Assembly: GCF_017377735.1 (NCBI RefSeq)
Contig: NZ_JAFVMH010000001.1
Location: forward strand, 496,001 to 560,000
Length of the DNA stretch: 64,000 nucleotides
Source: Acetobacter garciniae
GTDB taxonomy: Bacteria; Pseudomonadota; Alphaproteobacteria; Acetobacterales; Acetobacteraceae
Direction of reading: 5' to 3'
Made by a program: the position numbers and the translations under genes. The notes under the pieces are model-generated. The model was given only the letters and a program-made list of their open reading frames with translations, was not told the DNA's origin and did no database searches. Shown piece after piece: positions 9,067 through 17,584 of the stretch (within the stretch, counting starts at the first letter, position 1; each line of letters begins with the position of its first letter).

Positions 9067-10027
9067 TCAGGCCATTCAGCGGGAAGCGCTCTTTCGTCTG
9101 GAAGGAAAGCGGATCTGGGTCGCCGGTCACAGGGGCATGGTGGGGGCGGCGCTCGTTCGACAATTAAACAAGACTAATTGTGATATTCTCACGGTCTCGC
9201 ATAAGGATCTCGATCTTCGAGACCAGGCGGCAACGCGACTATGGATGAAAAACCATAAGCCAGAGGTTGTTATCGTTGCGGCAGCGCGTGTTGGTGGGAT
9301 AGCGGCTAACAGCAATCGGCCGACAGCCTTTCTTTACGATAACCTTATGATAGAGGCGAATATTATCGAGTGTGCTGCACAGATCGACGTCCAGAAGCTT
9401 GTTTTCTTAGGATCGACCTGTGTTTATCCGCGGGATGCGAAGCAACCGATACGTGAGGAAGACCTGCTGTCGGGGCCGCTGGAAAAGACCAATGAATGGT
9501 ATGCCATCGCAAAAATTGCCGGTATCAAACTTTGTCAGGCCTATCGGCAAGAGTTCGGGCGCGACTTTATTTCCCTCCAGCCGACCAATCTCTATGGGCC
9601 TGGAGATAATTATGACCTTGAGACAAGCCATGTTCTACCAGCGCTTTTGAGAAAGGCCCACGAAGCGAAGATAAATGATGCCTCGGTGCTGACGGTATGG
9701 GGAACAGGCAAGCCGTTGCGTGAGTTTCTTCACGTGGATGATCTGGCGGAAGCTGTATTGTTCGTCACGCAGCATTACTCTGACATGATGCCTGTCAATA
9801 TCGGTTCCGGTGAGGAGATATCGATCGCCGACTTGGCAAAAACTGTTTGCGATGTCGTTGGTTTTAAGGGGAGTTTGGTTTTTAACCCAGATCGTCCGGA
9901 TGGTACGCCTCGCAAGCTTGCGGATATTTCAAGGTTACGGTCTATAGGATGGAATAACGCCAGGTCCCTTCGAACCGGTCTTCAGCAGACTTATGAGGAT
10001 TTTCAAAGGAACCATAGGGATAAGTGA
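9050..10027 (+). CDS. GDP-L-fucose synthase / GDP-L-colitose synthase (Fcl/ColC family)
   Basis: The product has 325 residues of the epimerase-reductase family: [13 protein letters not shown] (about 24-36), GSTCVYPR with the catalytic Ser and epimerase Cys, [11 protein letters not shown] (Tyr-x-x-x-Lys), [20 protein letters not shown] with the second epimerase residue His, and [16 protein letters not shown]. In Escherichia coli Fcl these residues perform C3/C5 epimerisation and C4 reduction. ColC of colitose clusters is a homologue acting on the 3-deoxy substrate. Because a ColD-like enzyme is two genes upstream, colitose is as likely as fucose; sequence alone does not decide. The first 17 residues before the Rossmann fold are an extension and the true start could be slightly later. 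Confidence 0.82.
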   Translation: MHNFTNQAIQREALFRLEGKRIWVAGHRGMVGAALVRQLNKTNCDILTVSHKDLDLRDQAATRLWMKNHKPEVVIVAAARVGGIAANSNRPTAFLYDNLMIEANIIECAAQIDVQKLVFLGSTCVYPRDAKQPIREEDLLSGPLEKTNEWYAIAKIAGIKLCQAYRQEFGRDFISLQPTNLYGPGDNYDLETSHVLPALLRKAHEAKINDASVLTVWGTGKPLREFLHVDDLAEAVLFVTQHYSDMMPVNIGSGEEISIADLAKTVCDVVGFKGSLVFNPDRPDGTPRKLADISRLRSIGWNNARSLRTGLQQTYEDFQRNHRDK

Positions 10028-10505
10028 TTGGTCGAGTGTTCCTCTGATGGAATGACGGCCGGTGACGAGCCTTGCCGGAACTGATTATGCGCTTTGCAGT
10101 CGAAGCGCTTGACCGTTATGCCTTTGATTGTAAGGTTCATTCCTTCATTCGACCTGATCATCTGTCCGAGATGACGCGATCTGGTGCTGTTTCATAGTGA
10201 GATCAGCATGGGCCAGATCTAAGGGATGACAGCGGAACGGCATCTTTTTAGCCACCATCTTCTTGAGGTCTTTCAGCGCGCATCAATCGCCGAAGGATCG
10301 AAGTGTGAAATCTGATGTCAATGTTCTTCGGTTTCGTGATCCAGGGTTGGGTTATGATGTTATGCAAATGAGGTTTCCGAACCGGGAAAGAGAGATACCT
10401 GCTCTTGGGGAAGAGGGCATTGTTTCTTTTCGACGGCCTTGGCGCGAGATGAATTTCGTTATTCGTAGATAATTGAATCCCAGTGCGCAGCACAGAGAGG
10501 AAAAA
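10028..10505. other. intergenic stretch, no convincing gene
   Basis: These 478 bases follow the GDP-sugar operon. Short open frames occur on both strands (for example 10263-10472 +) but none resembles a known protein or has a good ribosome-binding site, so the DNA may be a degraded gene. The end provides the AGAGAGG ribosome-binding site of the next gene. Confidence 0.4.
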
Positions 10506-11447
10506 ATGGAATCGGGAAAAAGCAGCATAGCTAAAGTCGCTATAATCGTAAGAACAAAAAACAGGCCTCTGTTTTTAAAAAGAGCTATTGAATCGATAAT
10601 AAGCCAGACGTTTCCTGACTGGCATGTCTATATTATCAACGATGGTGGTGAGCCTGCAAATCTGAAAGAAATTATTGGGTATTATGGGAAAAGTTTTCTA
10701 GATAAGGTGAGTTTGATAGATGTTCCCGTTTCATCCGGCCGTGGCGGCGCCCTGTCTTTTGGAATAGGGCTGGCACGTGAGGACTATATTGCCATCCATG
10801 ACGACGATGACACATGGGAGCCCGCATTCCTGGAAAAAACTGTTTCGTACCTTGATCATGACACGGCCGAAGTTTTTTCCGGAGTGACGACAAGTAATCA
10901 TGACATATATGAATATGTAGACAACAATCGAATTGTTATTAAAGAAAAAAGTTCGGCTGCAGGTAAAAAGAGTGGTACTATAGTTGATTTTGCGGTATAT
11001 CTTTCCGGTGTTGGGGTAATATTACCAATTACGTTCCTTTTCAGGCGCGGATTGATTGAGACGACCGGGAACGTAAACACCACCATGAATCATTACGAGG
11101 ATTATGACCTCTTCGTAAGGCTTATGATGTGTGGCGAAATTGGTATCATAGAAGACTTTTTGTGTTCGTATCATCATAGAGAGCCCACAGGCATGGCGTC
11201 TGATACAAGTCGACATGAAAAGAATTTCGATTATCACCTGGCATATAGAAATAATGTTATCCGCGAGGCTATAAATAACAAAAGCGGCCTTAAGGTCATG
11301 CAGGCGTCGTTTATTCATGGAAAAACAATCAATGATTTCCATACCAACCATTTGGTGGCCCAAATCAATGGGCTGGCCCAGGGGGTGATAGCGATGTCCA
11401 ATGCGTTAGCGCGAATTGTGGCTAAACTCGATAAAGATCGTCTTTGA
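10506..11447 (+). CDS. family 2 glycosyltransferase
   Basis: The ATG at 10506 is chosen over an upstream TTG because AGAGAGG lies just before it and the fold begins soon after, giving 313 residues. Features are VAIIVRTKNRPLFLKRAIESI, an INDGG segment where many GT2 enzymes have VDDGS, and the acidic cluster HDDDDTWEP for metal and nucleotide binding. There is no membrane segment, though the hydrophobic stretch near VYLSGVGVILPITFLF could contact membrane. It is the last gene of the island before the high-GC core, and its codon use is AT-rich like the rest of the island. Donor and acceptor are unknown. Confidence 0.78.
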   Translation: MESGKSSIAKVAIIVRTKNRPLFLKRAIESIISQTFPDWHVYIINDGGEPANLKEIIGYYGKSFLDKVSLIDVPVSSGRGGALSFGIGLAREDYIAIHDDDDTWEPAFLEKTVSYLDHDTAEVFSGVTTSNHDIYEYVDNNRIVIKEKSSAAGKKSGTIVDFAVYLSGVGVILPITFLFRRGLIETTGNVNTTMNHYEDYDLFVRLMMCGEIGIIEDFLCSYHHREPTGMASDTSRHEKNFDYHLAYRNNVIREAINNKSGLKVMQASFIHGKTINDFHTNHLVAQINGLAQGVIAMSNALARIVAKLDKDRL

Positions 11448-11846
11448 CCAGAATTGCTCACGCTTCTGATTGATGGTGGGTTGAAGCGGGTTTGAAGTCG
11501 CGATGCAGAGATCGAAAAGCCAACGTATTCAGGTGCGATAAAGACCCGCCACAGCGTGCCGATCGATTTTGAAGCAGCCTGTCAGTTGGATGTTCAGCGT
11601 GATTTCGTGTCTTCAGGCAGGCCGGCGATTGAATGTTGCAAGACCAGTGGGATGCAAGCGATGCATCAACATTGTCCCGCTTGTCTGGAGGATGCGTTTC
11701 GGCCTTTTGCTTCTTGCCTGTTGCCCGGTCTAACCGGCTATCAGGAGCCGCAGCGAAATGTGGCGGAAATCCGCGTCAAGTCGATGGCAGTCTTTTGGTA
11801 AGGCGGCCTGATTACGGCGACGGAATCGGCGTGGTTTCCCAAGGCC
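11448..11846. other. island-core junction, no recognisable gene
   Basis: These 399 bases lie between the convergent last polysaccharide gene (+) and rsmA (-). GC content rises through it towards the core value. A frame at 11556-11801 (+) has no recognisable content. This is where the acquired cluster meets the conserved operon; I see no tRNA, transposase or clear direct repeat marking an integration event. Confidence 0.45.
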
Positions 11847-12677
11847 TCAGATCTGCGGTTCGCCCAGATGTGCGCGGGCCAGCCGGTCGAATTCCGTCAC
11901 ACTGAGCGTTTCGGCCCGGCGGGTGCCGTCGATCTCCGCTTTTGCCAGCAGCTTGTCGCCTTGCAGGCCTTTCAGGGCGCCGCGCAGCATCTTGCGGCGT
12001 TGGCCGAAGGCGGCGGCTGTGACCTGCTCCATGGCCCGGAACAGGGCAGGGCCGGGTTGTTCGGCATGGGGAGTGATGCTGGCCACCGCCGACCAGACAG
12101 CCGGTGGCGGGGAAAATGCGCCGGGGGGCAGTTTCATGACAATGTGGCAGTCCGCGCACCACTGGCTGATAACCGCAAGGCGCCCGTAATGCGTCGTATC
12201 GGGCCGCGCACAGATACGTTCGGCCACTTCCAGCTGGAACATCAGCGTCAGCCGTTGCCAGGCCGCGGCCTGACGCAGCCATCCGATCAGCAGGGGGGTT
12301 GCCACGTTATAGGGCAGGTTGGCGACGATCTGGCGGGGGGCGGGGCAGAGTGTCGTCAGATCGGTTTTAAGGGCGTCTGCTTCCGTCACGCGCAGTTGCT
12401 GGGGGTAGGAACGGACCAGTTCCTCGATAACCGCCACTGCGCGGCTGTCCAGTTCCACCGCGTGCACGCTTGCTGCGCCGGCTGCCAGCAGCGCGCGGGT
12501 CAGCCCGCCCGGGCCGGGGCCAACCTCGACCACATGCTGGCCTTCAAGCTTGCCAGCCAAAGCCGCGATATGTTCGGTAATGCCGGGGTCCAGAAGAAAG
12601 TGCTGCCCCAGGGCCTTGCGCGCATCAAGCCCGTGGCGGCGGATAACCTCGGCCAGGCTCTCCAGTTCGGGCGGCAG
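11847..12677 (-). CDS. rsmA: 16S rRNA (A1518/A1519-N6)-dimethyltransferase RsmA, apparent CTG start
   Basis: RsmA (KsgA) dimethylates two adenines of the 3'-terminal hairpin of 16S rRNA during 30S maturation. Visible motifs are KALGQHFLLDPG at the N-terminus, VEVGPGPGGLTRALL for S-adenosylmethionine, and the catalytic NLPYN. The first ATG/GTG/TTG in frame (TTG at 12560) would remove the conserved GQHFLLD segment. Upstream of it the frame has no such codon before a stop inside surA; only CTG codons occur, the best at 12677, 9 bases after an AAGGGAG box. That gives 276 residues, the usual length. It is last in the lptF-lptG-lptD-surA-rsmA run, as surA-rsmA often are in Gram-negatives. Confidence 0.87.
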   Translation of the reverse strand: MPPELESLAEVIRRHGLDARKALGQHFLLDPGITEHIAALAGKLEGQHVVEVGPGPGGLTRALLAAGAASVHAVELDSRAVAVIEELVRSYPQQLRVTEADALKTDLTTLCPAPRQIVANLPYNVATPLLIGWLRQAAAWQRLTLMFQLEVAERICARPDTTHYGRLAVISQWCADCHIVMKLPPGAFSPPPAVWSAVASITPHAEQPGPALFRAMEQVTAAAFGQRRKMLRGALKGLQGDKLLAKAEIDGTRRAETLSVTEFDRLARAHLGEPQI

Positions 12678-12681
12678 CGGC

Positions 12682-14043
12682 CTAGACTCCCTTGAGCTTG
12701 ATACGCAGATCGATCATCGCGCGGCGGTGCAGGTCGCTGTCGAGCTGGCGGGCCGTCTGTTCGACGCGTTCGTTCATGAGCTGATCCGCGATTTCGCTGG
12801 GTGAACGGTTGGCGAAATTCTTTTCCTTTTTCGTGCACACCATCAGCAGGACAATGCCGTCGCGCGAGATCATGGGGCGGGATGCCTTGCCGATCGGCAG
12901 GTTGGTCAGCACGGACTGCATCTGCTCGTTCAGGCGTTCCAGGGCAAGCTCACCCGGGTCGCTGGGGCGTTTTTCACCCGCCTGCTTGTTGAGTGCCGTC
13001 ATTTCGTCGCAGCTATGAACGGTCTGCTCGATCTGGACGGCCCTGTTCAGCGTGGCCTGTTGCTGCTGCGTGACGTGTTCGGGGTCCAGCATGCTGTCAA
13101 AGGGCAGGAAAAGCTGGCGGATGGTGATGACATGCCCCATCTCCGTGCCGATCACGCGTTTCGCGTTCGATGTCACGATCAGGAAGCCGCCGGGCACCGT
13201 AATGGGGTTGGACACGGCACCCACGCCGGTGGGCATCTGCCGGACGATGCTGACGACCGCAGGGTCAAGCTCGTCCTCCTGCACCCAGCCCATGGACCCG
13301 CCGTCCAGTGCCGTCTGGCTTTGGGAAAACTGCGCGGCCACGATCGCGAAGGGGGCGCCCTTGCGCAGTTCCTGAATGATGGTGTTGGTAAAAGCCAGTT
13401 CTTCTTCCGCGTGGCGCGGGTCATCCACTTTTACGAAAATTTCGCTGATTTCGTATTCCGTGCGCCCGGCTTCACGCTTCAGGGCCGCCTGGCGCTGCGC
13501 GATGTCCTGCGGGGAAATGCGCGAACGGGCCCCCAGTTCCTGGCGCAGGACCTGGATCCAGCCGATCTGCACGCGCAACTGGTCGATCAGCGTGGTCAGG
13601 GACACACCATCCTGGGCCAGGTGCGAGCGCAGCGTGCCCTCTGGCATGCCATTGCGGCGTTCGATGTTGACGATGGCTTCGGCCAACTGGTCCGGCGGCA
13701 CGTTGATATGGCGGCTCAGGATTTCCTGCGTGCGCAGGCGTTCGTCGATCATCTGGCGGATAATCTGGGGGCGCAGCCGTTCCATCAGGTCGGGTGTCAA
13801 AGGCAGGCCGGTTGACAGGGCGAACAGGCGGCCCCGGTTGTCCACGTCGCGCTTGGTCAGCGGAATGCCGTTCACCACCGCCAGGATCATGTCATCGGGT
13901 TCGGGCTGTGTCTGGGCAGTGGCCTGGCTGTGGGCAGCAGGGGTGCTGGCACGGGCCAGTGCCGCACGGGGTGTGCTCAGGGTAGCCGGAACAGCCAGTG
14001 CGGTCAGGGTGCAGCAGGCCAGAGTAAGGGAGCGCAGACGCAT
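12682..14043 (-). CDS. surA: periplasmic peptidyl-prolyl isomerase/chaperone SurA
   Basis: The product has 453 residues with an N-terminal signal peptide (positive start, hydrophobic core to about residue 30). Residues 50-190 match the SurA N-terminal chaperone domain (VVNGIPLTKRDVDNR and RQMIDERLRTQE). Residues 200-310 form a parvulin-type domain (YEISEIFVKV, FAIVAAQFSQSQTALDGGSMGWV), and the remainder completes the fold. SurA escorts unfolded outer-membrane proteins, LptD being a main client, to the BAM complex. It lies directly downstream of lptD and 4 bases upstream of the rsmA start, so it is part of the same operon. Confidence 0.92.
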   Translation of the reverse strand: MRLRSLTLACCTLTALAVPATLSTPRAALARASTPAAHSQATAQTQPEPDDMILAVVNGIPLTKRDVDNRGRLFALSTGLPLTPDLMERLRPQIIRQMIDERLRTQEILSRHINVPPDQLAEAIVNIERRNGMPEGTLRSHLAQDGVSLTTLIDQLRVQIGWIQVLRQELGARSRISPQDIAQRQAALKREAGRTEYEISEIFVKVDDPRHAEEELAFTNTIIQELRKGAPFAIVAAQFSQSQTALDGGSMGWVQEDELDPAVVSIVRQMPTGVGAVSNPITVPGGFLIVTSNAKRVIGTEMGHVITIRQLFLPFDSMLDPEHVTQQQQATLNRAVQIEQTVHSCDEMTALNKQAGEKRPSDPGELALERLNEQMQSVLTNLPIGKASRPMISRDGIVLLMVCTKKEKNFANRSPSEIADQLMNERVEQTARQLDSDLHRRAMIDLRIKLKGV

Positions 14044-14124
14044 ACGGAACGGTCTTTCAGCTTTCTGCCAGATCAGGAACGATTACCCCTGATAACGGAG
14101 ACAGCGCCTTTTTTGAAGCGGTTC

Positions 14125-16455
14125 TTATTTGAGCCCGAACGAGCCCAGCGTTTTCAGGCTGACTGTCACCAGATAGGTGGAGTTGCGCTGTTCACCGCCA
14201 ATGGAGGTATACTGCTTGAAATACATGAAATCGATGCCAAAACAGTCGTTGTTGAAGCCCGCATCGCCGCCCAGGGTCACGAATTCCTTGCGGGAGAGGC
14301 TGCGGCGGGTAAAGCCCGACAGATGCCAGCCCGAATAGTCGGCCGAAAAACCGCCGCTCAGTTCGTTCACGCGCTCGAAATACAGCGACGGCGGAGAATA
14401 CGAACGGTAATTGGTGGCGTAGTAGTAATAGGGCGTGACAGGTTCCCACACATAGCCGCCCCGGACATGGAAGTGCGGAAGACCGGCACTGAACAGCGCA
14501 TCCCCGAAATCGAACTGATGGGTATAGGGGTTCAGGCGCATGCGGGCCGTGAAGTCGAAATACTGGTTGGGGGCGACACGCCCGCCCGCCACGATATCGG
14601 AGGCATGGTGGTCCAGCCCGGAATAGGGCAGGCGGTCATGCTCGATATGTTCCTGGAAGCTCTCGCCCGCCAGCAGGTCGATTTCATGGCCGTCCCACGT
14701 CCAGTTGCCATGGATGCCCACATTGGCGCGCAGCCCGCCGTCAAGCCTGTCGGTGCCCTGGTAGCGGTTGAGAGAGAACAGCGTGGAATCCGTGAACTCG
14801 TAGGCCAGGCTGTCTTCGTTGGGGATAAGGTCGTCCATGCCCGAGCCGGTATTGGGGGCGTAGATCCCCTGCACGATCGGTTCGACAAGCTGGGTGCCGC
14901 GGCCGTTTTCAAAGGTGCGCACGAAAGGCCAGTTGGTCTTGAGCGCGATGGTCGGCAGCACCTGGCCGCTGACGAGCGTGCCGGTGTTCGTGTAATAATT
15001 GGGCTGCTGATAAAGCTTCTTGGCCCGGTAGACCATGGAATCAAGCCGCAGGGTCAAAAGGAACTGCTCACCCGCCTTGCTGAGAAAGGCCCGATCCCAG
15101 TTCACGGCAAGCTGGCCGCGCATGTCGGACGTACCGTTGGCGCGGTAGACATTGAAATCCGTGGTGTCGAAGCTGATGCGCCCGCCCCAGGCATCCGGCT
15201 GGCCGACAAAGCTGTACGTATAGCGCGGCAGGGCGAAGGGCAGGTCCGAGTTGTGGATCACGCCCTGGTTCAGCCCCTGGTAGAACTGGGTATCCAGCCG
15301 GGAATAGGCGCCCGTGCCAAAGCCTTCGATATAGGCGTTGGAATTGAGCGTATCGCTCCCGTAGCCCTGCACACGATAGTCGCGCATGTAGTTCGCGGAT
15401 GTTGCGAGCCTGACATTCGCCCCCGCCCGCCAGTGCTCGTCAATGGAGAACTGCCCGTTCGCGAACAGGTAGCCCTGCATGCCATGGCTGTTGCCGCCGC
15501 TGACATTCTCGCCAAATCCGTTGGTGTAGTTGGAACTGTGGTTCGTATCGTCCGCCACGCCGAGCTGGACGTTGAGCGAGCCGAAGTTCAGGCGGTTGCG
15601 GTACACACCACTGATCTGCGGGCCGGTCCGGGTCGAGAACAGGCCCTGTGCCGTCAGGTCAGACTGGTCGTCGATCACCCAGTAATAGGGAATGGTGACA
15701 TACGACCCCAGGTAACGGTCATGGGGCGTGATACCGGGCATGAGAAAGCCACTATGCCGCTTGGCCGACGGGTCGGTCATGGAAAAGAACGGCAGGTACA
15801 GGATGGGAATGCCCAGAATGTCCATATACGCGTCGCGGAAGTCGATTTTCTTGTGTTCGAGATCCTGCGTCGCATCGAAGGCCCTGAACTGCCAGAACGG
15901 TGCGCGTGTCTTGTCTTTTTCGCAGATTTCGCAGGCGGTATAGACCGTACGGCTCAGGTCGTTCACCTTGCCGCCGGTACGCCGCAGGCCGTTTGCTGCC
16001 AGCTTGGCGTTTTCGGCCAGGGTGGCGTTGACGTGCAGCATGATGCCGTCCTTCATGCCGCCTGTCAGTTCGGCATAATGGGCATACAGGACGGACCCGT
16101 CGGACTGGACGGATGCCACATTGCCGCGCGCGGCCACAACACCGGTATCGCGGTCATAGACGATCTTGTCCGCCCGCATGACGTGATCGCCCTGCCAGAC
16201 CTGCACGTTGCCGGTCCAGGTTATGGTGTGCTCGACATCGTTATAATCGACCCGGTCGGCCTGGAAGGTCGCGGGTTCGTCGGGGGCGGTATGGCCGCTG
16301 CCCGTGCTGATATGCATGGGAGTGGGCGCAAACTGCGCCTGCGCCTGTGGTGCTGCCATGAAGCACGCGGCAACGCCGCCGAGTGCCGTGGCTGCACTCA
16401 GTGCCGTGCGGCGGCGCGGCAGGGAGCCGCGTAAAGGCCGAAGCACCACAGTCAA
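14125..16455 (-). CDS. lptD: LPS-assembly outer membrane protein LptD
   Basis: The protein has 776 residues. A signal peptide ends near AQAQA (about 40), followed by an OstA/LptA-like jellyroll (VDYNDVEHTITWTGNVQVWQGD, about 70-190) and a long C-terminal beta-barrel with FLMPGITPHDRYLGSYVTIPYY and alternating aromatic strands to the end. LptD with LptE places lipopolysaccharide in the outer leaflet. A Cys pair (TACEIC) lies in the N-terminal part. The TTG start follows the lptG stop directly; GTG codons two residues later are alternatives. Being joined to lptG/lptF and surA puts inner-membrane export, barrel folding and outer-membrane insertion in one transcript. Confidence 0.93.
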   Translation of the reverse strand: MTVVLRPLRGSLPRRRTALSAATALGGVAACFMAAPQAQAQFAPTPMHISTGSGHTAPDEPATFQADRVDYNDVEHTITWTGNVQVWQGDHVMRADKIVYDRDTGVVAARGNVASVQSDGSVLYAHYAELTGGMKDGIMLHVNATLAENAKLAANGLRRTGGKVNDLSRTVYTACEICEKDKTRAPFWQFRAFDATQDLEHKKIDFRDAYMDILGIPILYLPFFSMTDPSAKRHSGFLMPGITPHDRYLGSYVTIPYYWVIDDQSDLTAQGLFSTRTGPQISGVYRNRLNFGSLNVQLGVADDTNHSSNYTNGFGENVSGGNSHGMQGYLFANGQFSIDEHWRAGANVRLATSANYMRDYRVQGYGSDTLNSNAYIEGFGTGAYSRLDTQFYQGLNQGVIHNSDLPFALPRYTYSFVGQPDAWGGRISFDTTDFNVYRANGTSDMRGQLAVNWDRAFLSKAGEQFLLTLRLDSMVYRAKKLYQQPNYYTNTGTLVSGQVLPTIALKTNWPFVRTFENGRGTQLVEPIVQGIYAPNTGSGMDDLIPNEDSLAYEFTDSTLFSLNRYQGTDRLDGGLRANVGIHGNWTWDGHEIDLLAGESFQEHIEHDRLPYSGLDHHASDIVAGGRVAPNQYFDFTARMRLNPYTHQFDFGDALFSAGLPHFHVRGGYVWEPVTPYYYYATNYRSYSPPSLYFERVNELSGGFSADYSGWHLSGFTRRSLSRKEFVTLGGDAGFNNDCFGIDFMYFKQYTSIGGEQRNSTYLVTVSLKTLGSFGLK

Positions 16456-17568
16456 TCAGCCATCCTCCAGATGCAGCAGCAACGTGATCGCCAGGCACAG
16501 GCCGGCAAGGGTAGGCGCCCATGCGGCCAGCAACGGCGGGAGCGCTCCCGACTTGCCGAACTGCTCCGCCACCTTCGATACGGTGAAAAGCAGAAAACCG
16601 GCCGCAACACCAGACCCGATCATTTTCGCCACACCCCCGTGGCGCGAAGGACGCATGGAAAAACCCGCAGCCACCAGGGCCATGGTGCCCGCCAGGATGG
16701 GCAGCGCCAGGAGCGACTGGAAATGCAGCCTGTGCCGGATGGAGGAAAATCCCGAGCGTTCCAGCAGGGAGATAAAACTGGGCAGCGCCCAGACGGACAG
16801 CGTATCGGGGGAGGCAAAGCTTTCCTGCACCCTGTCCACCGTCAGGTCGGTCGGCAGCAGCATGTGCCCCACGGGGGATTGCACTTCATCGGGGCGGACG
16901 GTGGAGGCACCTTCCAGGCTCCACGCACCCTTGGCCAGGTAGCCACTCGGCGCGTCGATTCGCGATATCAGCGTGTCCTGCGGGCTCAGGCGCAGGACGG
17001 TAATGCCCTCGATCCGCAGCACCCCGTCCTTGAGCTGCACGCCCTGCGCATGCAGGATCGCAACGCCATGCGTGTCTTCCTGCGTGTCCGACTGGCGCAG
17101 CCACAGCGATCCGCTGGAAAAATTGAGCGGGCCGCCGCCGGTGCGCAGGTAAAGCTGGTCCAGTTCCTCCGCCTGGCGGTACATCATGGACGACAGGGGA
17201 GAAATCAGCATGGTGCCGATCGCCCCCGTGACAATGGCACAGGCCACCGGCGCGGTCAGGAACTGCCAGGCCGAAACCCCCGATGCCCGCGCCACGATCA
17301 GTTCGGACGAACGCGTCAGGCGCCAGAAACAGACAATGCCGCCCAGAAGAATGGCGAAGGGCAGGATTTCCATGGAAAAATAGGGAATATGCAGGGCGGC
17401 GATTTTCGTCACCACGTTGGTGGAGACATCGGGCTTGGTCGCGACCCGCCGCAGCAGGTCGATAAAGTCGAACAGGCAGACGATACCCGTCAGCGACGCA
17501 AGCATCGACAATACCGACAGCACGAACTGCCGGGCAATGTAACGGGAGAGGGTAACGGCCACCATCAT
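16456..17568 (-). CDS. lptG: LPS export ABC permease LptG
   Basis: I take the ATG at 17568 (MMVAVTLSRYIARQF), because the longer frame begins with an Arg/Cys-rich stretch that merely overlaps lptF; this gives 370 residues. It has the YjgP/YjgQ topology: membrane helices near residues 13-35, 55-80 and 95-120, a periplasmic jellyroll (about 130-270), and three C-terminal helices (LLALPILAGTMALVAAGF onward). LptG pairs with LptF and the LptB ATPase to extract LPS from the inner membrane. lptB is not in this window. It follows lptF by 16 bases and abuts lptD. Confidence 0.92.
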   Translation of the reverse strand: MMVAVTLSRYIARQFVLSVLSMLASLTGIVCLFDFIDLLRRVATKPDVSTNVVTKIAALHIPYFSMEILPFAILLGGIVCFWRLTRSSELIVARASGVSAWQFLTAPVACAIVTGAIGTMLISPLSSMMYRQAEELDQLYLRTGGGPLNFSSGSLWLRQSDTQEDTHGVAILHAQGVQLKDGVLRIEGITVLRLSPQDTLISRIDAPSGYLAKGAWSLEGASTVRPDEVQSPVGHMLLPTDLTVDRVQESFASPDTLSVWALPSFISLLERSGFSSIRHRLHFQSLLALPILAGTMALVAAGFSMRPSRHGGVAKMIGSGVAAGFLLFTVSKVAEQFGKSGALPPLLAAWAPTLAGLCLAITLLLHLEDG

Positions 17569-17584
17569 CCGCCAGACCCTTTCC

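Noticed and set aside
10263..10472. 69-residue gene between fcl and the GT2 gene
   Set aside because: No clear start signal and no recognisable content.
11556..11801. 81-residue gene at the island-core junction
   Set aside because: No ribosome-binding site, no family resemblance; more likely decayed or chance sequence.
13930..16434. 834-residue open frame on the + strand across lptD
   Set aside because: It lies antisense to a confident lptD, has no recognisable domain and arises from third-position GC bias.
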